DNA of 64,000 nt from Kiritimatiellia bacterium (GTDB taxonomy: Bacteria > Verrucomicrobiota > Kiritimatiellia > RFP12 > UBA1067), in contig JAFRDO010000002.1 in NCBI GenBank assembly GCA_017403825.1, forward strand, positions 34,421 through 98,420. Reading direction: 5' to 3'. The translations under genes were made by a program, and so were the position numbers. Below the pieces are notes generated by a model that made no database searches, was not told the DNA's origin, and saw only the letters and a list, made by a program, of their open reading frames with translations. The first letter of the stretch is position 1. Each line of letters starts with the position of its first letter. Positions 26,509 to 34,555 of this stretch are shown one piece after another.

Positions 26509-27228
26509 ATGAAAGGATTTTGCTTGGAGGTCTCTGGCGACTACGCATGTTTTACGCGCCCGGAAATGAAGGTCGAACGCGTGAGCTACGACGTCATCAC
26601 GCCATCGGCAGCGCGCGGTATTTACAGTGCCATTTTCTGGAAACCAGCGATTCTTTGGCGGATAACAAAGATAGATGTGCTGAATCCTATCCGTTGGACA
26701 AGCGTCAGACGCAACGAGGTGTCGGCAGTGGCGAACCCGCGTTCCGATGGCATTTTTGTTGAAGATGTGCGCCAGCAGCGGGCGGGGTTGATCTTGCGAG
26801 ATGTTAGATATCGGCTTTACGCAGAGTTTGATTTCATCCCGCCAGCAAATAGGTCGAAGATCGTGAATCCTTCCCCTGAATGGCTGACCGACGCAGATGG
26901 AGATGAATTGTATCGCCAGGCAGAAGCGCGACCTGACGAAAAGCCGGCAAAGTACGCTGCAATGTTTGACCGTCGAGCAACAAAAGGTCAATATTTCATG
27001 CATCCTTATCTGGGTTGTCGTGAATTCTCATGCAAAGAGGTTCGACTCATAAAGGAACCGTCAGTGGAGGCGACGAAGCCAATTCCAGAGACGCGTGATC
27101 TCGGGTTCATGCTTTATGATATGGACTATTCCGACCCCAAGGACATCAAGCCGATGTTCTATCGTCCGAAGATGGTGGACGGTGTAATCAAAGTTCCGCA
27201 TCCTGATTCCGAGGAGGTGTTCAAATGA
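26509..27228 (+). CDS. cas5c: Cas5c (Cas5d), crRNA-processing subunit, type I-C
   Basis: A 239-residue protein with the RAMP-fold N-terminus MKGFCLEVSGDYACFTRPE and the typical TPSAARGIYSAIFWKPAI segment of the Cas5d family. In type I-C systems this protein replaces Cas6: it cuts pre-crRNA in the repeat and caps the crRNA 5' handle. It starts 14 nt after cas3 behind AAGAAAGGAATG and overlaps the cas8c start by 4 nt. Confidence 0.95.
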   Translation: MKGFCLEVSGDYACFTRPEMKVERVSYDVITPSAARGIYSAIFWKPAILWRITKIDVLNPIRWTSVRRNEVSAVANPRSDGIFVEDVRQQRAGLILRDVRYRLYAEFDFIPPANRSKIVNPSPEWLTDADGDELYRQAEARPDEKPAKYAAMFDRRATKGQYFMHPYLGCREFSCKEVRLIKEPSVEATKPIPETRDLGFMLYDMDYSDPKDIKPMFYRPKMVDGVIKVPHPDSEEVFK

Positions 27229-28940
27229 TTCTACAGGCACTAACGGAATACTATGACCGCAAGGCTGCCGACCCTGATTCTGGAATCGCTCGGCCTGGAT
27301 GGGAATGGAAGGAAATCCCTTATCTGATTATCATTCAGGGGGATGGTTCGCTTGTGCATGTAGAGGACACGCAGGAATTTGTCGGTAAGAAAAAACGGGC
27401 AAAGACCTTTCTTGTCCCTCAATCTGTCAAGCGTTCTTCAGGCGTGGTTTCAAATCTTCTCTGGGACAATGTCGAGTATGCGACAGGTATTGTCTGCAAG
27501 GGAAAGAAAGAGCGTGTTTTAGAGCAGCATAAGGCTTTTTGCGGACGTCTCAATAGAATGTCTGCACTTCCGGCGGTAAAGTCAATCTGTGCATTTCTCG
27601 CAAATGCAGAGAGTAAACGCAAGCTTTCTGACGATCCAGTGTGGAAAGAGGCCGTTGAGACTTGTGCGTTTGTTTCGTTTCGGATTGTCGATCAGCAAGA
27701 ACCTGTATTTCGGCAAAAGGATGTCGTGGAAGCGATTGACAATATGGGGACGGTGTCGGAGAATGATGTCGCTGGGAGGCGTTGCCTCGTGAGTGGTAAT
27801 TTGGATGTTATTGCCAAGTTGCATCCTGCAATCAAAGGTGTTCAAGGAGCAAATACGACCGGTGGCAACATCGTCTCGTTTAACTTCCCGGCTAGTTGTT
27901 CTTTTGGAAAGAAACAAGGGGAGAACGCCCAGATAAGTGAGTCGGCGGCATTTAAATACACAACAGCGCTGAATTCGCTGCTTTCAAAGGATTCGCGGCA
28001 GAAGATGTCGGTTGGCGATGCGACGGTAGTGTTCTGGTCGGAGAAGAAGACGGCTCTTGAAGATGAGTTTATCGACTTGTTCGGTGAACCGGCAAAAGAC
28101 AATCCTGATAAGGGTGTTGCGGCTGTTGAGCGACTCCTCTCATCTGTGCGATTAGGCTCATTTTTCCATGAGCCAGATGCTACGCGCTTCTATGTGCTTG
28201 GGCTTGCGCCGAATTCCGCACGTATTTCTGTGCGTTTTTGGCATGTGGGAGCGGTCGCTGAGATGGAAAGACGATTCGCGGACTGGTTTGATAACCTGCG
28301 CATTGTTCATGGTCCAAGAGAAAAAGAGCATCTTTCGCTTTGGCGATTGCTGGTGTCTATTGCTCCGCTTGGCAAAAGCGAAAACATTCCGCCGAATCTC
28401 GCCGGTGCCGTCATGCGGAGTATCCTTGAGGGTACGCCATATCCCGCGACACTGCTTTCTTCTGCACTTGTTCGCATCAAAGCTGAACGCGATGTAACCT
28501 ATCCGCGCGCCAAGCTCATTAAAGCATTTCTAAACCACAATAAAGAAAGGAAACTCACAGTGAGTCTCGACAAGGAAAACCCCAATATCGGCTATCGTCT
28601 TGGCCGACTTTTTGCCATATTGGAGAAAATACAGGAAGAGGCGAATCCTGGTGTAAATGCGACGATTCGCGATAAGTTCTATGCATCGGCATCCTCTATG
28701 CCTAATGCCGTATTCGGGAACCTGATGCGTTTGAAGAACCACCATCTAGGAAAGCTTTCGCAAGGACGTTCTATCTACTTTGAGAAGCTCCTTGGAGAAG
28801 TGATTGCGGAAATACCTTCTTTCCCGGCGCATCTTTCACTCGACGAACAAGGGGATTTCGCCATCGGCTACTATCATCAGCGGCAGGATTTCTTCACGAA
28901 GAAGGAATCCCCAGAAAAGCAAAACCCAGAAACCGTTTAA
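27225..28940 (+). CDS. cas8c: Cas8c (Csd1), large Cascade subunit, type I-C
   Basis: A 571-residue Csd1/Cas8c protein. It opens MILQALTEYYDRKAADPDSG, has the conserved NLLWDNVEYATGI, and a C-terminal helical region. It recognises the PAM and anchors the crRNA-guided surveillance complex. Translation is coupled to cas5c through ATGA. The last 126 codons are preceded by an internal ribosome site and GTG and probably yield a separate Cas11c subunit (28560-28940). Confidence 0.95.
   Translation: MILQALTEYYDRKAADPDSGIARPGWEWKEIPYLIIIQGDGSLVHVEDTQEFVGKKKRAKTFLVPQSVKRSSGVVSNLLWDNVEYATGIVCKGKKERVLEQHKAFCGRLNRMSALPAVKSICAFLANAESKRKLSDDPVWKEAVETCAFVSFRIVDQQEPVFRQKDVVEAIDNMGTVSENDVAGRRCLVSGNLDVIAKLHPAIKGVQGANTTGGNIVSFNFPASCSFGKKQGENAQISESAAFKYTTALNSLLSKDSRQKMSVGDATVVFWSEKKTALEDEFIDLFGEPAKDNPDKGVAAVERLLSSVRLGSFFHEPDATRFYVLGLAPNSARISVRFWHVGAVAEMERRFADWFDNLRIVHGPREKEHLSLWRLLVSIAPLGKSENIPPNLAGAVMRSILEGTPYPATLLSSALVRIKAERDVTYPRAKLIKAFLNHNKERKLTVSLDKENPNIGYRLGRLFAILEKIQEEANPGVNATIRDKFYASASSMPNAVFGNLMRLKNHHLGKLSQGRSIYFEKLLGEVIAEIPSFPAHLSLDEQGDFAIGYYHQRQDFFTKKESPEKQNPETV
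28560..28940 (+). CDS. cas11c: Predicted Cas11c small subunit from internal start within cas8c
   Basis: An in-frame GTG at 28560 lies 8 nt after AAGGA (28547-28551), within AAAGAAAGGAAACTC. From it a 126-residue helical product of about 14 kDa would be made, beginning VSLDKENPNIGYRLGRLFA. Type I-C systems such as Desulfovibrio vulgaris are known to make Cas11c by internal initiation in cas8c, and the size and position agree. The call rests on this precedent plus the visible ribosome site; expression is not shown. Confidence 0.7.
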   Translation: MSLDKENPNIGYRLGRLFAILEKIQEEANPGVNATIRDKFYASASSMPNAVFGNLMRLKNHHLGKLSQGRSIYFEKLLGEVIAEIPSFPAHLSLDEQGDFAIGYYHQRQDFFTKKESPEKQNPETV

Positions 28941-28967
28941 CTAATCAAAACAAAGGGAGAATCCATC

Positions 28968-29831
28968 ATGGCTACACCACTCAAGAACCGTTATGACTTC
29001 ATGCTCGTCTTCGACGTGAAAGACGGCAATCCAAACGGAGACCCCGACGCGGGCAACTTGCCCCGCGTCGATTCCGAAACGGGCGAAGGACTCATCACCG
29101 ACGTATGTCTCAAACGCAAGGTTCGCAATTATGTGCAGTTGATCAAAGGGACAGAAGTAGGATATGACATCTTCGTCAAGGAAAAGGCTGTCTTGAATAA
29201 TTTGGTCGATGAGGCTTATGCGGAACTTGGCATTGATGCAAATGCCAAGAAACCAGCCAAGGGTGAGGCTGTGGATAAAGGTCGAGCATTGATGTGCAAG
29301 AAGTTTTTTGATATCAGGACTTTTGGTGCCGTCCTGTCTTCTGGTGCAAATGCTGGACAGGTTCGCGGCCCTGTTCAGATGACATTTGCCCGTTCGGTCG
29401 ATCCCGTTGTGACTTTTGAGCATTCAATAACCCGTATGGCTGTGACAAAGGCGGAAGATGTGGATAAGGAACGCACGATGGGTCGCAAGAACACAATCCC
29501 GTATGGTCTGTATGTATCATACGGATTTGTTTCGCCTTCTTTGGCCGCACAGACGGGTTTCTCGGAGGCAGACCTTGAAACCCTCTGGACGGCACTCGTG
29601 AACATGTTTGATCAAGATCATTCGGCGGCACGCGGTATGATGGCTACGCAGAAGCTGATCGTGTTCAAGCATGATTTTGCACTCGGCAACGCGCCGTCAC
29701 ATAAGCTTTTTGACTTGGTGAAGATTGCTAAGAAGAACGGTGTGACCGTTCCGCGTAAGTTTGCGGACTACGATGTTACTGTGCCGAGTAAAGATGCGCT
29801 TCCTTCGGGGATCGAAATCATCGAGAAGTGA
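28968..29831 (+). CDS. cas7c: Cas7c (Csd2), crRNA-backbone subunit, type I-C
   Basis: A 287-residue protein with the Csd2 hallmark YDFMLVFDVKDGNPNGDPDAG near residue 9, followed by the conserved LITDVCLKRKVRNYV. A SITRMAVTK region lies in the middle. Multiple copies would coat the crRNA spacer in the Cascade complex. It begins 27 nt after cas8c with AAAGGGAGAATCC upstream. The next cas gene (cas4) is 1.16 kb away because a Fic gene intervenes. Confidence 0.96.
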   Translation: MATPLKNRYDFMLVFDVKDGNPNGDPDAGNLPRVDSETGEGLITDVCLKRKVRNYVQLIKGTEVGYDIFVKEKAVLNNLVDEAYAELGIDANAKKPAKGEAVDKGRALMCKKFFDIRTFGAVLSSGANAGQVRGPVQMTFARSVDPVVTFEHSITRMAVTKAEDVDKERTMGRKNTIPYGLYVSYGFVSPSLAAQTGFSEADLETLWTALVNMFDQDHSAARGMMATQKLIVFKHDFALGNAPSHKLFDLVKIAKKNGVTVPRKFADYDVTVPSKDALPSGIEIIEK

Positions 29832-29836
29832 AGGGA

Positions 29837-29891
29837 AGCGAGAAGGGCTTCGGACTTCTGGGTTGCGCTGGTGAAGTCCGAGGTCCTCGCT
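29837..29891 (+). promoter_or_regulatory. Two-tier inverted repeat after cas7c
   Basis: The inner perfect 8-bp stem CGGACTTC/GAAGTCCG (29851-29858 with 29873-29880) is nested in an outer 6-bp stem AGCGAG/CTCGCT (29837-29842 with 29886-29891). No T run follows, so a standard terminator is unlikely. An mRNA processing or stabilising structure separating effector from downstream genes is inferred. Confidence 0.5.
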
Positions 29892-29967
29892 CACGAGAAT
29901 GAGCCTGCGAAATGAAAGCTTGAAAAAGGCATTGGAAGACTGTGGGACATACTTCGTCTCAATGTGC

Positions 29968-30039
29968 GGAAGTTTATTTCGGTAAAACGGGCCGCTTTTT
30001 CCCTTGCGATAAACTTCCTTTTCGGGCCGATAAACTTCC
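29968..30039 (+). promoter_or_regulatory. Operator-like repeats upstream of the Fic gene
   Basis: ATAAACTTCC occurs twice in direct orientation (30009-30018 and 30030-30039, 21 bp apart, two helical turns) and once inverted as GGAAGTTTAT (29968-29977). The second direct copy ends 24 nt before the Fic start. Autoregulation by the HTH at the Fic N-terminus is inferred. Confidence 0.55.
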
Positions 30040-30063
30040 CCAGACAGTAAAGGAGTCGATCCA

Positions 30064-31017
30064 ATGAAAAGCATGACGATAGAGGAAGCCGCTGTAAAGT
30101 GGGGCGTAACACCTCGACAAGTGCGTATGTATTGCGCCAGTAACCGCGTCCCCGGTGTGGCATTGAAACATGGTGAATGGCGGATGCCGGTCGATGCCGT
30201 CAAGCCGGAGCGGAAGCGCCGCCGGACATTCCCCACGACAGTTCTCGGCGTGCTGGAGGCGGAGCGAAGTTCCCGCATTTCCGGTGGCCTCTACCATCGC
30301 CTTCAGATCGATATCACTTACAACTCGAATCATATCGAGGGAAGCCGCCTTACGCGCGAGCAGACACGATGGATATTCGAAACAAAAACGATAGGCGACA
30401 TTGGCGCAGATGTGCCTGTTGACGATATTGTCGAGACGGCAAACCATTTCCGTGCGGTTGATAAGGTCATCACGACTGCCACGTCAGCTCTGACGGAAGC
30501 ATACATAAAAAGACTTCACGAAATCCTGAAGAGTGGAACGAGTGACAGTCGAAAGGATTGGTTTGCCGTTGGCGGTTACAAGCGCCTTGACAACGTGGTT
30601 TGTGAGATGGAGACCTGTCCGGCAAAGGAAGTGCATGTCGAGATGGTGAAGCTACTTGCATGGTGGAAGAACGCCGAGAAGACCCTTGAGAATTTGCTCG
30701 ACCTCCATGTCCGTTTCGAGCAGATACATCCGTTTCAAGATGGTAACGGACGTGTTGGACGGTTGATTCTCCTCAAGGAATGTTTGAAATACGGCATCAC
30801 TCCGTTCGTGATTGCGGAGAATTTCAAACAGTTCTACTACCTCGGCCTGAAAGACTGGCGGCGGGGTAGTCGTACGCGGCTCATGGACACTTGTCGAACC
30901 GGGCAGGACGTTTTCATTCTTGGTCTTCGCCAGTTCGGGCACTTGAAACTTGCGGAAAAAGCGGAGTCGGAACGGGCGACATTTGAAGGAAGATCATGTC
31001 AGAAGAATCAACGGTGA
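30064..31017 (+). CDS. Fic-domain protein with N-terminal HTH, inserted in the cas operon
   Basis: A 317-residue protein. The N-terminus TIEEAAVKWGVTPRQVRMYC resembles an excisionase/MerR-type helix-turn-helix. A class II type inhibitory motif lies at about residues 88-93 (SNHIEG). The Fic core has HPFQDGNGRVGR (from about H222), complete for AMP transfer. Fic enzymes modify proteins with AMP and are often held inactive by the glutamate of the inhibitory helix. The gene has its own repeats upstream and a good ribosome site (AAAGGAG). It overlaps cas4 by 22 nt, which couples it to the adaptation genes. A role in CRISPR control, toxin-like defence or simple hitch-hiking are all possible. Confidence 0.9.
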   Translation: MKSMTIEEAAVKWGVTPRQVRMYCASNRVPGVALKHGEWRMPVDAVKPERKRRRTFPTTVLGVLEAERSSRISGGLYHRLQIDITYNSNHIEGSRLTREQTRWIFETKTIGDIGADVPVDDIVETANHFRAVDKVITTATSALTEAYIKRLHEILKSGTSDSRKDWFAVGGYKRLDNVVCEMETCPAKEVHVEMVKLLAWWKNAEKTLENLLDLHVRFEQIHPFQDGNGRVGRLILLKECLKYGITPFVIAENFKQFYYLGLKDWRRGSRTRLMDTCRTGQDVFILGLRQFGHLKLAEKAESERATFEGRSCQKNQR

Positions 31018-31682
31018 TGCTTTCTGCGTTACAGCACTATCTGTTCTGCCCGAGGCAATGCGCGCTGATTCATGTGGAAGGGGTTTGGACCGAGAACTTC
31101 CTGACAGCTGCCGGTCGTCAGTTGCATGAGCGGGTTGATCGCAGAGGCGGGGAGACGCGTAGGGACGTTCATTTGGCTACAGCACTTCGGTTGGTCTCAA
31201 ATCGGTTGGGATTGACTGGAGTGGCCGATATGGTCGAGTTCCACCGGCATGATTCTCCAACCGATGAAAAGGGATGTTGCATAGCAGTAAAGTTATCAGG
31301 ACGTAACGGTTTCTGGCGCCCGTTCCCTGTCGAATACAAGCGTGGATTTCCTAAGGCGCATAGGGCCGATGAGGTGCAGCTCTGTGCCCAGGCTTTGTGC
31401 CTTGAGGAGATGTTGGGCGTGACGATTGCGTCTGGCGCGTTGTTTTACGGCGAAACGAGACGTCGAAGCAATGTTGCATTTGACGCGGAGTTGAGATCGC
31501 TGACGGAAGATGTTGCAGCCAAGGTACATGAGCTGCTCCGCTTGGGCAAGACGCCTCCGCCGGTCATCACAAAGGGATGTCGAGGGTGCTCGCTGTTTGA
31601 GACATGTCGTCCGGAGAATGTGGGAGGACGAGATTCGACAAGGCGATGGATCAGGAACATGCTAGAGGGGGCAGGGGTATGA
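30996..31682 (+). CDS. cas4: Cas4 nuclease, type I-C adaptation
   Basis: A 228-residue Cas4. It has N-terminal FCPRQC (C18, C22) and C-terminal CRGCSLFETC (about C195, C198, C204), which supply the iron-sulfur cluster cysteines. The RecB-like nuclease motif GVADMVEF (Asp) is followed by PVEYKRG with catalytic E and K. Cas4 trims prespacers and selects those next to a PAM. It overlaps fic upstream and shares ATGA with cas1 downstream. Confidence 0.95.
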   Translation: MSEESTVMLSALQHYLFCPRQCALIHVEGVWTENFLTAAGRQLHERVDRRGGETRRDVHLATALRLVSNRLGLTGVADMVEFHRHDSPTDEKGCCIAVKLSGRNGFWRPFPVEYKRGFPKAHRADEVQLCAQALCLEEMLGVTIASGALFYGETRRRSNVAFDAELRSLTEDVAAKVHELLRLGKTPPPVITKGCRGCSLFETCRPENVGGRDSTRRWIRNMLEGAGV

Positions 31683-32704
31683 GAAAACTACTTAACACTC
31701 TTTATGTGACAACACAGGAAACATATTTGCGTAAAGAGGGCGAGACCGTCGTTGTAGAGAAGGATAAGCAGGTGTTGCTGCGACTGCCGATTCACACGTT
31801 GCAGGGCATAGTTACGTTCGGCAACGTCATGGTAAGTCCGTATTTGCTAAACCTATGCGCGGAACGCGGTGTTTGCGTGTCGTTCATGTCGGAGTCTGGA
31901 AAATTTCTTGCACGTGTCACGGGGCCTGTTTCTGGGAATGTTCTGTTGCGTCTGGCACAGATGCGTGCGTACGAGGAGAAGGATAAGAAGGGTGACATAG
32001 CAAGGAGCTTTGTGATCGGAAAGCTTATGAACGCACGGAACGTCGTTCAGCGGCGAATACGGGATCATGGTGAAACACTTATGTTGCGCGAAGCGAGTGA
32101 TAAGATTCTTGACGTGCTGCGGAGAGTCCGCGATTCCCCGCCAGATGCAGAAAGGCTTCGTGGACTAGAGGGTGAGGCGGCAGCAGTTTATTTTGGCGCT
32201 TTCAATGATTTGATTGTTTCAGAACTCGAGACGTTTTCGATGGAGTCTCGCAGCAGGCGTCCGCCAATGGATCCGATGAACGCACTTTTGTCGTATCTAT
32301 ATACGCTTTTGGCACACGATTGCCGTGGAGCTTTGGAAGGCGTCGGACTTGATCCTCAAATAGGTTTCTTGCATGAGGTACGGTCTGGACGACCTAGTTT
32401 AGCGCTTGATCTTATGGAAGAGTTTCGCGCTGTGCTTGCGGATCGCGTCGCGCTTTCCCTCGTTAATCTCAAGCAGTTGGGAAAGAGAGATTTCAAGTGG
32501 TCTGAATCTGGTGCGGTCACCTTGTCGGATGATGCTCGTAAAACGGTCTTGCTTGCTTGGCAGCGAAGGAAACAAGAAATGATAATGCATCCATTCTTGG
32601 AAGAAAAGGCCCCTGTCGGGCTGCTACCGCACTTGCAGGCGCTGTTGCTATCTCGACACCTTCGCGGGGATATGGATGCCTATCCGCCATATATTCAGAA
32701 GTAG
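31679..32704 (+). CDS. cas1: Cas1 integrase, type I-C
   Basis: 341 residues from the ATG at 31679, which overlaps the cas4 stop. Conserved metal ligands are visible: GLEGEAA (E near 163), FLHEVRSGRPSLALDLMEEF (H near 231, D near 243). Cas1 with Cas2 inserts new spacers at the leader end of the array. The upstream frame extension to 31604 is inside cas4 and is rejected. Confidence 0.96.
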   Translation: MRKLLNTLYVTTQETYLRKEGETVVVEKDKQVLLRLPIHTLQGIVTFGNVMVSPYLLNLCAERGVCVSFMSESGKFLARVTGPVSGNVLLRLAQMRAYEEKDKKGDIARSFVIGKLMNARNVVQRRIRDHGETLMLREASDKILDVLRRVRDSPPDAERLRGLEGEAAAVYFGAFNDLIVSELETFSMESRSRRPPMDPMNALLSYLYTLLAHDCRGALEGVGLDPQIGFLHEVRSGRPSLALDLMEEFRAVLADRVALSLVNLKQLGKRDFKWSESGAVTLSDDARKTVLLAWQRRKQEMIMHPFLEEKAPVGLLPHLQALLLSRHLRGDMDAYPPYIQK

Positions 32705-32716
32705 GGGAGGTATGCG

Positions 32717-33010
32717 ATGCTAATGTTGGTTAGTTACGATGTTAACACGGTTAATCCTGCCGGCAGAAGGCGCCTCAGGAGGGTCGCCAAGGCGTGTGAG
32801 AGTTGGGGGATACGGGTTCAGAATTCGGTCTTTGAGTGCTATGTCGACTGGACGCAGTGGATTGCGCTGAAAGAAAAACTAGAGGCAATATGCGACTCTG
32901 AAGTGGATAGCTTACGATACTACAATATGGGAAACAATTATGAAGGGAAGGCGATGCATTACGGGGCGAAGCAAACTGTGAAACCCGTTGACGACGTGCT
33001 GGTTGTTTGA
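32717..33010 (+). CDS. cas2: Cas2, type I-C
   Basis: A 97-residue protein with the ferredoxin-like N-terminus MLMLVSYDVNTVNPAGRRRL, then GIRVQNSVFECYVD, both typical of type I-C Cas2. It starts 12 nt after cas1 behind GGGGAGGT. It is the last cas gene; the leader and array follow directly. Confidence 0.96.
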   Translation: MLMLVSYDVNTVNPAGRRRLRRVAKACESWGIRVQNSVFECYVDWTQWIALKEKLEAICDSEVDSLRYYNMGNNYEGKAMHYGAKQTVKPVDDVLVV

Positions 33011-33207
33011 GATGTATTTTGCTTTCCGCGAACCTGGAGTGTACATGCAATGTCCGGGAGGTTCGCGGAGAAGATAGATCTTTGAAAAGCGAATTTCAGT
33101 GGTTTTATGCCTGCGAGGTGTGCTAAGCGGCATAATATGTTATAATATTTGTCGTTGGATGGCGTGTGGAATGTCATCCGATGACGATAATTGAATAAAT
33201 TGTCGCG
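33011..33207 (+). promoter_or_regulatory. CRISPR leader with hairpin, extended -10 and palindrome
   Basis: This A/T-richer stretch between cas2 and the first repeat contains an inverted repeat CCGCGAACCT/AGGTTCGCGG (33026-33035 with 33059-33068). An extended -10 TGTTATAAT (33138-33146) should start transcription near 33153. A perfect palindrome GTCATC-C-GATGAC (33173-33185) lies 22 nt before repeat 1. The palindrome may be an integration-anchoring site. Confidence 0.75.
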
Positions 33208-34231
33208 GTCGCCCGTCGCACGACGGGCGTGAATTGAAACACCACAAGACTGGCAAGGGATGGTATCTTGCCTTGTCGCCCGTCGCACGACGGGCGTGAA
33301 TTGAAACAAGACGGGTCGCATGAAGTCTCATCCGCGCTGGTCGCCCGTCGCACGACGGGCGTGAATTGAAACCGCATAATCGTGGGCGGGCGGTGCGTCC
33401 GCCGTGTCGCCCGTCGCACGACGGGCGTGAATTGAAACCAAGCAATCGTGCCGTTAGAATCGCCGAGATCGGTCGCCCGTCGCACGACGGGCGTGAATTG
33501 AAACTCACAAAGTATAATCACGCTCGGCCTGTTACTCGTCGCCCGTCGCACGACGGGCGTGAATTGAAACTAGCTTTATCGTCTGCCATACCTAGTTATT
33601 CTGGTCGCCCGTCGCACGACGGGCGTGAATTGAAACTCGCCTATCATCATCGGCACAACGTCGAGCGTCAAGTCGCCCGTCGCACGACGGGCGTGAATTG
33701 AAACGGGTGCATGGGAATCCGAACGACCTTGCCCGTCTTGTCGCCCGGCGCACGACGGGCGTGAATTGAAACCTTGAGACGTGTTGGTTTTTCGTTCCGG
33801 CGCGTGTCGCCCGTCGCACGACGGGCGTGACTTGGAACGCCCGCGCAGGATAGTCTTGTCATGGCACTATGTCGCCCGTCGCACGACGGGTGTGAATTGA
33901 AACTTGAGATTGCCGTCCGCATCGGTGCCGAGAAGCGTCGCCCGTCGCACGACGGGCGTGAATTGAAACATCTCGAACGGTGCGATCTCTGGCGTGGCCG
34001 TGTCGCCCGTCGCACGACGGGCGTGAATTGAAACCATGTGAAATGCGCCTCTCCCCCGCAGAACGGGGTCGCCCGTCGCACGACGGGCGTGAATTGAAAC
34101 CTGTTCAATCCGCGGTTCCTGAAGGATGCGCTGTCGCCCGTCGCATGACGGGCGTGAATTGAAACTCGTGTTTTGTAGTCTGTCCTTCCCTATGCTGTGT
34201 CGCCCGTCGCACGACGGGCGTGAATTGAAAC
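33208..34231 (+). CRISPR. CRISPR array, type I-C, 16 repeats and 15 spacers
   Basis: The repeat is 33 nt: GTCGCCCGTCGCACGACGGG followed by CGTGAATTGAAAC, with an internal CCCGTCG/CGACGGG palindrome and the type I-C style 3' handle. Spacers are 32-35 nt. Repeats start at 33208, 33275, 33340, 33406, 33472, 33538, 33604, 33672, 33740, 33806, 33871, 33937, 34002, 34068, 34133 and 34199. Copies 9, 10, 11 and 15 carry point changes, all in the half far from the leader, which agrees with the leader being on the cas2 side. The last repeat directly touches a phage gene remnant. Confidence 0.98.
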
Positions 34232-34555
34232 TGGAACGCCGCCAGCGCGTTCCACGACCTCAACCCGCCCGCCGAGACTGAGGACATCGACCGCGAGATC
34301 AAGATCGACAACCACCTCGCCGGGCTGGGCGTCAGGCTCTCGAAGCGCGACGCCCTCGCCAGGTACGGCCGGACGGAGGCGGAGGACGAAAAAGACGCCC
34401 TGAAGCGGCCTGAAACACCCCCTCAAGGCGGTTCTGGGGGACTTGCGAACGAGCGCTCGCCCCAGACCGCATTGCAAACGACGAGAAGGCATTGCAAATC
34501 GCGCCGGGCAATCCGGACGGACAAGGAGACCCCCGGGCCGAGGAAGCGCCTGTAG
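34232..34555 (+). pseudogene. 5'-truncated Mu-like portal protein (gp29/DUF935) fragment
   Basis: The frame opens immediately after the last CRISPR repeat and reads HDLNPPAETEDIDREIKID, then LGVRLSKRDALARYGRTEAE, closely resembling the C-terminal part of Mu gp29-type portal proteins. The first several hundred residues are missing. Near the G5 run at 34436-34440 the coding sense appears to shift to the next frame, which is open from 34414 and continues into the nuclease-like protein. It is a relic of a Mu-like prophage. Confidence 0.65.

Noticed and set aside
33140..34162. Several frames of 60-146 codons with repeated VARRMTGVN/PVVRRAT-like units
   Set aside because: They are translations of CRISPR repeats and spacers, not proteins.
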